Source: Salinivenus lutea (lineage in GTDB: Bacteria > Bacteroidota > Rhodothermia > Rhodothermales > Salinibacteraceae). From it: a DNA stretch of 64,000 bases. This document shows, piece after piece, positions 9,468 through 17,517 of this stretch. The notes beneath the pieces were generated by a model. The model was not told the origin of the DNA. It saw only the letters and a program-made list of their open reading frames with translations, and made no database searches. A program made the translations under genes and the position numbers. The stretch is taken from the NCBI GenBank assembly GCA_002894685.1, contig NCRC01000009.1, forward strand, positions 1-64,000. Direction: 5' to 3'. Position 1 is the first letter of the stretch, and every line of letters begins with the position of its first letter.

Positions 9468-9926
9468 CTAATTCGGGGGGTTTTCGCGGTTCGAAGAGTA
9501 GTTAATCCGAAGGGCGCCCGCCTCGCGAAGCTCTTGTTGAACCTCGTTTACGACTTCCATCTCCGAGCCGACGTCCACCTTCAGGGACGCGATGAGCCGG
9601 GGCTCATTCTGGAGCTTGTTGTACATGATTTGACGAATCGCCCGACGATTATCAATCAGGGCATCGTCAATTTGGATTGCCGTATCGCCCTCATTCTCTC
9701 CCTTCTTCAGGGGCCCAATGTGGATTTTAGAGATTAGCCGCTTCTGTTCAATCTTCGTCAGTGCCTCGGCCTCCGGGAGCTGCGTCCGGACCTTGATGTC
9801 CTGCTCCCGCAGCACCGTAGAGACCATGAAGAAGATCAGAAGCATAAACACGATGTCCGGCAGCGAGGCGGTCGTGAATCCCGGCTCGGTATCGGACGTC
9901 CGGCGTTCGAAACGCTGTGAAGCCAT
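9468..9926 (-). CDS. ExbD/TolR family biopolymer transport protein (second copy)
   Basis: A 152-residue single-pass inner-membrane protein of the ExbD/TolR family, which joins ExbB/TolQ in a proton-driven motor that energises outer-membrane transport. One transmembrane helix (LPDIVFMLLIFFMVSTVL, about residues 24-41) carries the conserved proton-path Asp26 in SLPDIVF. The rest is a periplasmic domain. It is the last gene of the operon, 65 bp after another exbD and directly before a terminator. It is shorter than its partner and lacks that protein's C-terminal extension. No tonB is in this window. Confidence 0.92.
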   Translation of the reverse strand: MASQRFERRTSDTEPGFTTASLPDIVFMLLIFFMVSTVLREQDIKVRTQLPEAEALTKIEQKRLISKIHIGPLKKGENEGDTAIQIDDALIDNRRAIRQIMYNKLQNEPRLIASLKVDVGSEMEVVNEVQQELREAGALRINYSSNRENPPN

Positions 9927-9991
9927 AACAGTCAGTCGTCGTCAGTCGAAGAACATGCTGGGGACCACCGGCACCCATACCCACAGAGGGG

Positions 9992-10588
9992 TCAGTCCCC
10001 GGTATCCGGCTCCGCAATGGAAATCTGAGCCTTGAAGGCTTCTCGAATCAGGTTCTCCTCCTGGGGCTCCAGGGTGGACCGGTAGGCCTCATAGCTGTCG
10101 TAGGTCTGGTCCAGCACCTGATCCCCCTGGGGGGTCTGGCCGGTGCGTGCGATCTGATCCCAGATTTCGCGGTAGGCCATCCACACCTCATCGAGCACCT
10201 GGATGTAGGTGTCGTAGGGGGTTTGAGCGTCGGTCTTGATCGAGATCACCGCATCGTCGGGACTCACGGAGAGATCGGGCTCCTCCCCGAAGTTCGTGAC
10301 GTGCGCCTTCACCCGTTGGCGGAGTTGTCCAATATTCGCTGGTTCGTCCTCGACGAGGAGATCGCCCTGGGAGTTCACCAGAATATTAAAGAGGTTCCGC
10401 TCCTTAACGGGGGGCGGCTCTTGGTCTTCCAGCTTTGGCGGAAGGGTCATCCCGATTCCAGTGTCGACGTTAATCGTCGTCACCAGGAGGAAGAAAATCA
10501 GGAGGAGGAAGGCAATATCGGCCATACCGGCCGTCGGGATCTCTCCCTCCTCGCGGTCGTCGCGTCGTTTTTCGAGCAGGCCAGGCAT
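9992..10588 (-). CDS. ExbD/TolR family biopolymer transport protein (first copy)
   Basis: A 198-residue ExbD-type protein. It has a short charged N-terminus, one membrane helix (MADIAFLLLIFFLLVTTI) with the conserved Asp24, then a periplasmic region. It is about 50 residues longer than the downstream copy. The added C-terminal part contains an acidic segment around YDSYEAYRSTLEPQEENLI. It lies between the 90-residue membrane protein and the second exbD. Two unlike ExbD proteins in one operon suggest a hetero-oligomeric or split-role motor, as known for other Bacteroidota ExbB-ExbD-ExbD systems. Confidence 0.92.
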   Translation of the reverse strand: MPGLLEKRRDDREEGEIPTAGMADIAFLLLIFFLLVTTINVDTGIGMTLPPKLEDQEPPPVKERNLFNILVNSQGDLLVEDEPANIGQLRQRVKAHVTNFGEEPDLSVSPDDAVISIKTDAQTPYDTYIQVLDEVWMAYREIWDQIARTGQTPQGDQVLDQTYDSYEAYRSTLEPQEENLIREAFKAQISIAEPDTGD

Positions 10589-10637
10589 AAAAGTTCGGAC
10601 ACCGGTGAAAGAAGTCGAACAGGAAACCAGCAGGACG

Positions 10638-10910
10638 CTACCGGAAGAGGTTCCGAACGCCTGTCAGGAACATCCCTACGAGTGTGAGGCCAAACATCAC
10701 CACAAGGGTGAAAATGGCGGCCTGTGCCCAGGTTTCCATTGTGAAGCCCAGGACAGCGACCAGGACAATGGGAATCACCACAATGGCGACCCCCAGCGGC
10801 CTCACTTTGCCGTATGCAAGGCTGCGGAGTCCCGAAATGCCCATGCCGAGTATGCCGAGCCCGGCAAGGCCTATGGCCGCGTAGATTGCGATCGGAAGAA
10901 TGACGTTCAT
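10638..10910 (-). CDS. Small membrane protein inside the ExbBD operon
   Basis: A 90-residue, highly hydrophobic protein with two or three predicted helices (residues about 3-25, 40-57 and 62-85) and a basic end (GVRNLFR). I recognise no family motif. It sits between exbB (76 bp) and exbD (49 bp) on the same strand and shares the operon promoter, so a role in assembling or modulating the ExbB-ExbD complex is a reasonable inference from position only. Confidence 0.75.
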   Translation of the reverse strand: MNVILPIAIYAAIGLAGLGILGMGISGLRSLAYGKVRPLGVAIVVIPIVLVAVLGFTMETWAQAAIFTLVVMFGLTLVGMFLTGVRNLFR

Positions 10911-10986
10911 AAGTATACCCTCGGTCTGAAACGGTCAGCGGTAAGGGACACGTCCGGCGACGGACGTGCTACGAGCAAGCGCGGCA

Positions 10987-11733
10987 CTATTCTTCGCGCT
11001 CTCCGATCGTTTCGGGAATGGCCTTCTCTCCCGTCACCGAATCGCCTCGCTCGAGGGCCACGAGAGCGTCGATCAGCTCAATCGAGGCATCCTCCATTTC
11101 CGCAACCAGCCGGTCAATCTTCGAGACCGCATAGTTGTAGAAGAACTGAAGAATCACGGCCACAATCAGGCCAAAGGCGGTGGTCAGGAGGGCCACCTTA
11201 ATTCCGCCGGCCACAAGGCGCGGGGAAATGTCACCGGCGCTCTCAATCGCATCGAAGGCCTGAATCATCCCAATGACCGTCCCAAGAAATCCGAGCATGG
11301 GGGCTACGCTGATGAACAGCGACAGCCACACCAATCCTCGCTCCAGAAAGCTCATTTCGATGGACCCGTAGGACACCACGGCCTCCTCGACGGCGTCGAT
11401 GCCCTCGTCGGCGCGCATCAGGCCGGCCTGGAAGACCGAGGCGACGGGGCCGCGGGTGCTGGCGCACTCCTCTTCGGCCGCCGGAATGCCGCCCTCGTCC
11501 AGCGCCTCTTTCACGCGCTGGAGAAAGGCCTGCGTGTTGATGTCTGCGAGGTTGAGCGAAATAATTCGCTCAAAGGCAAGTGCCAGCCCAATGATCAGGC
11601 AGATAAGCACGGGCCACATCCAGGGACCGCCCTCATTGAATCGTTCGACGAGGGCGTTGATGGCGCCCCCACTACCAGCTGCCTGCGGCAGCAAGAGCAA
11701 AACGTGCGCGGTCAGCTTGTCCAGAATCACCAT
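10987..11733 (-). CDS. exbB: MotA/TolQ/ExbB proton channel family protein
   Basis: A 248-residue inner-membrane protein of the ExbB/TolQ family. Helices lie near residues 34-52 (MWPVLICLIIGLALAFERI), 130-160 (LVWLSLFISVAPMLGFLGTV) and 172-205 (AGGIKVALLTTAFGLIVAVI). The second and third helices carry the conserved GFLGTV and TTAFGL motifs of the proton channel. The N-terminal leader with VLLLLPQAAGSGG is an extension often seen in Bacteroidota ExbB. It is the first gene of the exbB-membrane protein-exbD-exbD operon and is preceded by a near-consensus promoter about 225 bp upstream. Confidence 0.93.
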   Translation of the reverse strand: MVILDKLTAHVLLLLPQAAGSGGAINALVERFNEGGPWMWPVLICLIIGLALAFERIISLNLADINTQAFLQRVKEALDEGGIPAAEEECASTRGPVASVFQAGLMRADEGIDAVEEAVVSYGSIEMSFLERGLVWLSLFISVAPMLGFLGTVIGMIQAFDAIESAGDISPRLVAGGIKVALLTTAFGLIVAVILQFFYNYAVSKIDRLVAEMEDASIELIDALVALERGDSVTGEKAIPETIGEREE

Positions 11734-11956
11734 AGGTGACTAATCCTCAATCGTGTCTGTTATCGGAGAAAGACCAGGAAACCAGCGCGGCCCGCTCGAG
11801 GAGCAGCTCCGAACGTGTGGCCGCATACCCAACCGGTGGGGCGAGCGACGAACGGGGCACCGAGGGGTGCTCTACTGACTCCACGGTGGAAGCCCCTCGT
11901 TCTATCCGACCCGCCATAAGCCGTCCGCTGGGCACATACGACAAATTCGTATTCCC

Positions 11957-11985
11957 AGTATATGCAGCCCGAGATAGCTTGTCAA
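11957..11985 (-). promoter_or_regulatory. Sigma-70-type promoter of the exbB operon
   Basis: On the minus strand a perfect -35 TTGACA (11985-11980) is followed after exactly 17 bases by TATACT (11962-11957), one base from the -10 consensus. It reads toward exbB, giving a leader of roughly 215 bases. No other gene lies between it and exbB. Confidence 0.75.
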
Positions 11986-12011
11986 TGTGCCTCGTGGTGC
12001 GCCCGTGCAGC

Positions 12012-13643
12012 TCATTCCGTCCGTCCGTTCCGAACGGGGTAATTGCGCGCCCGGCGCTCCGCTTCGCTCCAGGCGCCCCTCGTTGCATCGAGGACGGGAT
12101 CGCTCCCGTTCCGAATCCGAAGGGCCACCTCGGGCCCGAAGAGGCGCTGCCCCAGTCGCCCTCGCACATACGCTTCGACTCTCGCTCGTTCTATCGAATC
12201 GGCCGGAGGGGTGGGACCGGAGCCTGCCCGTTCTCGACGGACGAAGCGAACAGCGCTCCGATACACGGACGGCGGAAGCTCGTACGATTCGACGAACGCG
12301 TCGGGGCGCCCGTCCCAGACGCTCCGAAGCGAGTCGGCCCGCCCATCAATCCAGCGTCGCGCAAACGACTGAAGAAGTCCCTGCGCCTGCACGGAATCAA
12401 GCACCGAGGAGCGGGGGTGCCCCAAGGGGGCAACTCGGCGGTCCGGCACAATCCCACCCCCACCGATCACCAGCCGCCCGGCGTCGGTTCGGTAGCGTAC
12501 GGAGTCGGGAATCGCCGTCGTGTCGATGGCCGCTGCGGACTCGGTCCACGGGTGGGATGTCGCCCCCTCCTCTGGGCGTTGTACGCGCCGTCCCGAGGGC
12601 GTGTGATACCGGGCGATCGTAAGCCGGAGGGCACTCCCATCCGGAAGGTCGTACTGCCGCTGCACAAGCCCTTTGCCAAAAGTGCGCTGCCCCACCAGAA
12701 GAGCGCGGTCGTGGTCCTGGAGGGCGCCCGCAACGATTTCGCTGGCGGAGGCAGACTGCCCGTCGATGAGAAGGATGAGCGGGCGATCTTCAAAGAGTCC
12801 TTCCTCCGTTGCGTACCGCGCCCCGGCATACTCGGAATGGCGACTCCGAGAGGTCACAATGAGCTGATCCTCCACCAGAAATTCGTCTGCGACCCGCTCG
12901 GCCATCGTGAGCAGCCCTCCGGCATTCCCCCGGAGATCAAAGACGAGCCGTTCCATCCCCTGGGCGTCGAGGCGCCGGAGCGCGCGTCGCAGCTCCTCGT
13001 GGGTCGTCCGGGCGAACCGCGTCAGCCGGACATAGCCCGTGCGGTCGTCGATCATGTAATTGGCCGCCACCGTCTCCATCGGCACGGTGCCCCGCGTGAT
13101 GGTGACCTGCAGGGGCTCGGGGCGGGTGGGGCGTCGAAGGGTCACGTCCACGGTGCTTCCTTTCGGCCCCATCAGGCGAGAACGGATGGTTTCGTCCGTC
13201 CACCCCACGGCGGACGTTTCCCCTACGCCCACGATCCGATCTCCGGCCCGCAGGCCCGCCTTCGCACTGGGTCCGCCTGGCGTCACCGACGACACGAAAA
13301 TGGTATCCTGCCCCTGGGGACCGTCAATCCGCTCGTACGTGATGCCAATGCCCTCGAATTCCCCTTGAAAGACATCCTCAATGTGGCGAAGTTGCTCCGG
13401 CGGGAGATACACAGAGAAGGGGTCCAGACTGCCGGTCATCTTCCGGAGGGCATCCTCAGTGAGCCGGCGTCCCGAAACTGAGTCGACGTACGAGCGCTGG
13501 ATCGTGGCAAAGGCGTCCGAGAGGACCCGGAGATCCTGCGACGGGGGGCCGTCCTGCCACAGCGTGCTCCCCCACTGGCCCAATACGAACCCGATCAAGA
13601 CGAGCGGAAGGGCCGCCAGAAGGCGGGAGGTTGTGGACTGCAT
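12012..13643 (-). CDS. S41 family C-terminal processing peptidase (CtpA-like)
   Basis: A 543-residue exported serine protease of the Tsp/CtpA type, acting in the periplasm on envelope proteins. The start at 13643 gives an N-terminal membrane anchor (LLAALPLVLIGFVLGQWGS). Next come the S41 N-terminal helical domain, a PDZ domain (about residues 95-185, VSSVTPGGPSAKAGLRAGD), and the protease core. The nucleophile Ser is in DGQSASASEIVAGAL and the general base Lys in RTFGKGLVQ. The C-terminal ~150 residues beyond the core are Arg-rich and unassigned. Its 3' end is 26 bases from the -35 element of the exbB promoter. Confidence 0.92.
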   Translation of the reverse strand: MQSTTSRLLAALPLVLIGFVLGQWGSTLWQDGPPSQDLRVLSDAFATIQRSYVDSVSGRRLTEDALRKMTGSLDPFSVYLPPEQLRHIEDVFQGEFEGIGITYERIDGPQGQDTIFVSSVTPGGPSAKAGLRAGDRIVGVGETSAVGWTDETIRSRLMGPKGSTVDVTLRRPTRPEPLQVTITRGTVPMETVAANYMIDDRTGYVRLTRFARTTHEELRRALRRLDAQGMERLVFDLRGNAGGLLTMAERVADEFLVEDQLIVTSRSRHSEYAGARYATEEGLFEDRPLILLIDGQSASASEIVAGALQDHDRALLVGQRTFGKGLVQRQYDLPDGSALRLTIARYHTPSGRRVQRPEEGATSHPWTESAAAIDTTAIPDSVRYRTDAGRLVIGGGGIVPDRRVAPLGHPRSSVLDSVQAQGLLQSFARRWIDGRADSLRSVWDGRPDAFVESYELPPSVYRSAVRFVRRERAGSGPTPPADSIERARVEAYVRGRLGQRLFGPEVALRIRNGSDPVLDATRGAWSEAERRARNYPVRNGRTE

Positions 13644-13811
13644 CGAACGGCAGGGGCCGGGGCGTGCAAGCTCAAAACGGGGAATCACATGTTGTATCTG
13701 TGTCTCGGGGGCGGGATCCTTCGTCACTCTTTCCTGATCGCCCGGAATCGAGAACGGGGGCCAAGCCATTGAACGACTGCGCACGCTCTCTCAGGCCCCC
13801 GGTTTTTCCAC

Positions 13812-15491
13812 ATGAACAACGACGACATTGCCGCCGTCCTCGAGGAAACGGCCGACCTCATCGAACTCACCGACGGCAATCCGTATCGGGCCCGCGCCTT
13901 CCGGCGAGCCGGCCGCGCGCTCAGCGATCTGGACGGGGCGGTCACCGACCGTCTCGAATCGGGCACCCTGACGGACGTCGAGGGAATCGGCGACGGAATG
14001 GCCGACCACGTGACGGACATTGCCCAGTCGGGCACCTTTGCGCTCCACGACGAGCTCCTGAACGCCATTCCCCCGGGGCTCCTCGACGTCCTGCGCGTGA
14101 ACGGCCTGGGCACAAAGCGCACCCGTCGGCTCTGGAACGAACTGGGCATCGCGTCCCTCGACGAGCTGGAGGACGCCGCCGAATCCGACCGAATCACGGG
14201 CCTGAGCGGCTTTGGCGACAAGACCCAACAGAACATCCTGGACAACGTCCGGCGGCTCCGCTCCTACGAGTCGCAGTGGCGCTACGCCGAGGCCTGGAAC
14301 GCCGTGCAGCCCGTCCTGCGCGCGCTGCGCACCCACGACGCCACCACCCGGGCCGAGCCCACGGGCCCCCTCCGCCGCGCCCTCGAAACCGTCGAGCGCG
14401 TCGACCTTCTCGTGGCCACGGAGCGGCCGGACGCCCTCGCGGCCTGGGCCCGGGAGACGCTTCCTTCCGACGTCGAGCACACCGATGACCGCCTGACCGG
14501 CACCCTTCCGGAGGGCCTCCCGCTTCGGGTTCACCTGGCGTCCCCCGACCGCTTTGGCACCGCCTGGTGGCGCACCACCGGCAGCCCCGAACACTGCGCG
14601 GCCCTCGAAGAACAGACGGGATCGCCCGGTCGCCACGCGGAAGAATCCACGCTCTTCGACGCGGCCGGGTGCTCGTTCATCCCTCCCGAGCTTCGCGAAC
14701 ACCGGGGCGAACTCGCGGCCGCGACCAACGACACGCTTCCCTCCCTCCTCACCACCGAGGACCTGCGGGGCTCCCTGCATAATCACTCCACCTACAGCGA
14801 CGGCGCCGACTCCCTCCGCGACATGGCCGAGGCGGCCCGCCGCAAGGGCCTTGGCTACTTCGGCATCTGCGACCACAGCCAGTCCCTCCGGATTGCCAGT
14901 GGGCTCTCTCCCGACGAGGTCCGACAGCAGCAGGAAGAAATCGAACAGATCAACCGCGAGTACGCCGAGAACGACGTCGACTTTCGGGTCTTTGGAGGGA
15001 TTGAGAGCGACATCCTCCGCGACGGCTCGCTCGACTACGAGGACGAGGTGCTTTCATCGTTCGACTTCGTGGTGGCGAGCGTCCACACCGGGTTTAGCAT
15101 GACGGAGGCAGAAGCCACAGAACGCGTCTCCCGGGCCGTCCGAAACCCCTACACGCGCATCCTCGGCCATCCCACCGGGCGTCTGCTGCTCTCGCGAGAG
15201 GGCTACCCGCTCGACCACGAGCGCATCATCGAAGCCTGCGCCGAGGAGAACGTCGCCATCGAACTGAACGCCAACCCCTACCGGCTGGACCTCGACTGGC
15301 GCTGGGTGCGAGAGGCAACCGATCGGGGCGTGCTAATTTCGATTAACCCCGACGCCCACGCGACCGACGAGCTCGAGTACGTGCGCTGGGGGGTCGCGGT
15401 GGCCCGGAAGGGGTGGCTGTCCCCCGATCAGTGCCTCAACGCCAAGTCCCGATCGGCCTTTGCCAGCTGGCTGGCCGATGCCGACGCATAA
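13812..15491 (+). CDS. PolX-type protein with HhH, degenerate polymerase-beta and PHP domains
   Basis: A 559-residue protein with bacterial PolX architecture. Order: N-terminal 8-kDa-like helical region, helix-hairpin-helix (VEGIGDGMADHV, VNGLGTKRTRRL, LSGFGDKTQQNIL), family X polymerase core (about 150-310), PHP domain (about 318-555). The PHP metal ligands look complete: LHNHSTYSDG, GICDHS, GGIESDI, ASVHTG, LGHPTG and NPDAH. The polymerase palm is not: the GS-x-RR loop reads GPLRR, and of the three catalytic aspartates only D198 is visible, with R196 and P237 at the other two positions. A 3'-5' exonuclease or phosphoesterase in base-excision repair without polymerase activity is therefore likely. 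Confidence 0.88.
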   Translation: MNNDDIAAVLEETADLIELTDGNPYRARAFRRAGRALSDLDGAVTDRLESGTLTDVEGIGDGMADHVTDIAQSGTFALHDELLNAIPPGLLDVLRVNGLGTKRTRRLWNELGIASLDELEDAAESDRITGLSGFGDKTQQNILDNVRRLRSYESQWRYAEAWNAVQPVLRALRTHDATTRAEPTGPLRRALETVERVDLLVATERPDALAAWARETLPSDVEHTDDRLTGTLPEGLPLRVHLASPDRFGTAWWRTTGSPEHCAALEEQTGSPGRHAEESTLFDAAGCSFIPPELREHRGELAAATNDTLPSLLTTEDLRGSLHNHSTYSDGADSLRDMAEAARRKGLGYFGICDHSQSLRIASGLSPDEVRQQQEEIEQINREYAENDVDFRVFGGIESDILRDGSLDYEDEVLSSFDFVVASVHTGFSMTEAEATERVSRAVRNPYTRILGHPTGRLLLSREGYPLDHERIIEACAEENVAIELNANPYRLDLDWRWVREATDRGVLISINPDAHATDELEYVRWGVAVARKGWLSPDQCLNAKSRSAFASWLADADA

Positions 15492-15524
15492 CGTTCTCGT
15501 CGCCCCGCCCGACCGTCCCCCTCC

Positions 15525-17504
15525 GTGACTCGTCTGTCCCGCGTTGGCCTCGTCCTCGCGACGGTGCTGTTTTTTGCCGTTGCGATCTGGTGGGGCATGC
15601 TCCGCCCGACGCCTCCCCCCGACCGCTCCCGGGTGGGCGGATTGTCGGACTCCGTAACGGTTGCGGTGGGTACGGATGGTGGTACGTCCATTCAGGCCCA
15701 CACGCCGCGGGACGCCCTCACCGGCCTCGGATACGCCCACGGCCTCCAGCGAGGCTGGACCGTCACCCTCTGGCGGCGCACCGCCCTCGGCCGGTTGAGT
15801 GAGTGGTTTGGGTCCGGCACGCAGGCCCTGGACCGTCACGCCCTTCGCCTCGGCCTCGGGCACCATGCGCGGGCGGCCTACCGTCGCCTGCCGGACTCCA
15901 CGCAGCGGCGCCTTCAGGCGTACGTTGAGGGCCTCAACGCCGCCCTCCGGTCCGAGTACGTACAGGAACAGCCCCCCTTCGTCCTCCTCAATCAGTCCCC
16001 CACGCCCTGGGAGCCCTGGCATCCCCTCGTGGTGGAGCGACTGCTGGCGTGGGTGAGCACGGAGCCCATTGCGCCCCCGGCCCACGCGCCGGACGCCGTG
16101 GTCGACTTCCACCGTCTCGACCGGCACTGGCGACGCTGGCTCCACCTCCACGGGTGGGACCGTAGCGTCATCTGGGCCACGCCGGCAACCTCCGACACGC
16201 CGGCGACGCTCTTTCAGCGGCACGTGCTCGGGGCCTCGGCCACGCCCACGCTTCAGGAGGTGCATCTACGAAGGGGCCGCGGCCGCTCCCTCCGGGGCGT
16301 TACCGTCCCGGGCCTCCCCCTCCTTCCCACCGGCACCGCCAACGGACGAGCCTGGGGATTTTTGCTCGGGAGCACGGCGACGCTTCGGTACGGGCCCCCC
16401 GACTCCACGGCGCACCGGGACTGGCACAACCGCATTTCGCCCCGCGGCGGCGCGGAAGAGCTCGTGTCGGTCCACCGGTACGGCACGGCGCTCCCCCTCC
16501 GCCCCCCCGCCGACACGGTCCCCACACCCGACTCGCTCTGGGCCGTGGAGTGGCCCGGGTTCTCGAGTCAGACCGACCTTCCGGCCTGGCTGCACGCGGG
16601 CGGTCTGGTGCCGTCCCCTCGCGCCCCGTCGTTTCGCCTCTTCGACCCGGCCGGGCTTCGGCTTCCCTCCGACGCGCCGCCCCAGGTGATCGGGACGCCT
16701 CCAGTCGTTGCCCCGGCCGGCCCCGACTCGGGCCTGGTCGTGGGACGGTCGCACTGGAGCCGACACCAGGCCCGCAGCCTCACGGCGCAGTGGGCGGGGG
16801 CCGCAGACATGCAGGCCCTGAGCACGAGCGATTCGAGCACCTGGGCTGGCGAATTGCTGGCTCGTTTTGAGGACGACCTCCAGCCCTTCGCCGAGGCCGC
16901 GCCGCCCGCCCCCCAGGCCCTCGCCTACCTCCAAAACTGGGATCACCGGTACGATCGCGCAAGCATCGGGGCCTCCCTGTTTGAGCACTGGATGCAGGCC
17001 TATCGGGACGAGATTGGGCAGCTGCCTTCGTCCGCCTCCGCCCCGCCATATTTTGCCTCCCACCGCCGGCGGCAGGCCTTCCGGCAGGCCCTCGACACGC
17101 TCAGCGCCCGCTACGGGGCCGATGTGCGGCGGTGGCGATGGGAACGAGTGGCCCGTCAGCGCCGCTATTTCCCGGTATGGTCCGCCGACTCGCTCGTGGC
17201 CGCCGACCGTTCGTCCCTCGCCGAGACGCGCTACGCCCCCCTTGAGCGTCCAGGCCGCGGGCATCCCTCTGCCCTCGCCGGCGGGCGCTCCCTCGTCGAT
17301 CCGGCGTCTACCGCTCCGTCCCCCACCGCCTGGAGCGGATGGGTGTCGCCCCGGGACACGAGCCTCACCGCTCGCCGCCTTCGGTTCGACCCCGAAGGCT
17401 TCTTTGCCCGGGCCCTCTTGACGTCGGACCGTCCCCCCGCCCGGCGCCTCACGGTCCCCGAGGGCGGCACGTCGACAGTCCTCGTGCCCGCGTCGTCCCC
17501 GTAA
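15525..17504 (+). CDS. Penicillin-acylase family protein, divergent and possibly inactive
   Basis: A 659-residue protein with an N-terminal signal anchor (LATVLFFAVAIWWGML). The alpha-chain region is clearly penicillin-acylase-like: GLGYAHGLQRGW, RRTALGRLSEWFGSG and LQAYVEGLNAAL (residues about 68-142). The usual nucleophile segment SNNW...ANDPHL is poorly kept. R213-S214-V-I-W is the closest match, and no ANDPHL follows. The downstream oxyanion-hole ANN motif also seems replaced (VVGRSHW). Active relatives are periplasmic Ntn hydrolases that self-cleave and act on amides or acyl-homoserine lactones. GTG at 15525 is the start; the gene begins 33 bp after the PolX stop. Confidence 0.75.
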   Translation: MTRLSRVGLVLATVLFFAVAIWWGMLRPTPPPDRSRVGGLSDSVTVAVGTDGGTSIQAHTPRDALTGLGYAHGLQRGWTVTLWRRTALGRLSEWFGSGTQALDRHALRLGLGHHARAAYRRLPDSTQRRLQAYVEGLNAALRSEYVQEQPPFVLLNQSPTPWEPWHPLVVERLLAWVSTEPIAPPAHAPDAVVDFHRLDRHWRRWLHLHGWDRSVIWATPATSDTPATLFQRHVLGASATPTLQEVHLRRGRGRSLRGVTVPGLPLLPTGTANGRAWGFLLGSTATLRYGPPDSTAHRDWHNRISPRGGAEELVSVHRYGTALPLRPPADTVPTPDSLWAVEWPGFSSQTDLPAWLHAGGLVPSPRAPSFRLFDPAGLRLPSDAPPQVIGTPPVVAPAGPDSGLVVGRSHWSRHQARSLTAQWAGAADMQALSTSDSSTWAGELLARFEDDLQPFAEAAPPAPQALAYLQNWDHRYDRASIGASLFEHWMQAYRDEIGQLPSSASAPPYFASHRRRQAFRQALDTLSARYGADVRRWRWERVARQRRYFPVWSADSLVAADRSSLAETRYAPLERPGRGHPSALAGGRSLVDPASTAPSPTAWSGWVSPRDTSLTARRLRFDPEGFFARALLTSDRPPARRLTVPEGGTSTVLVPASSP

Positions 17505-17517
17505 GGGTGCGATCGGC

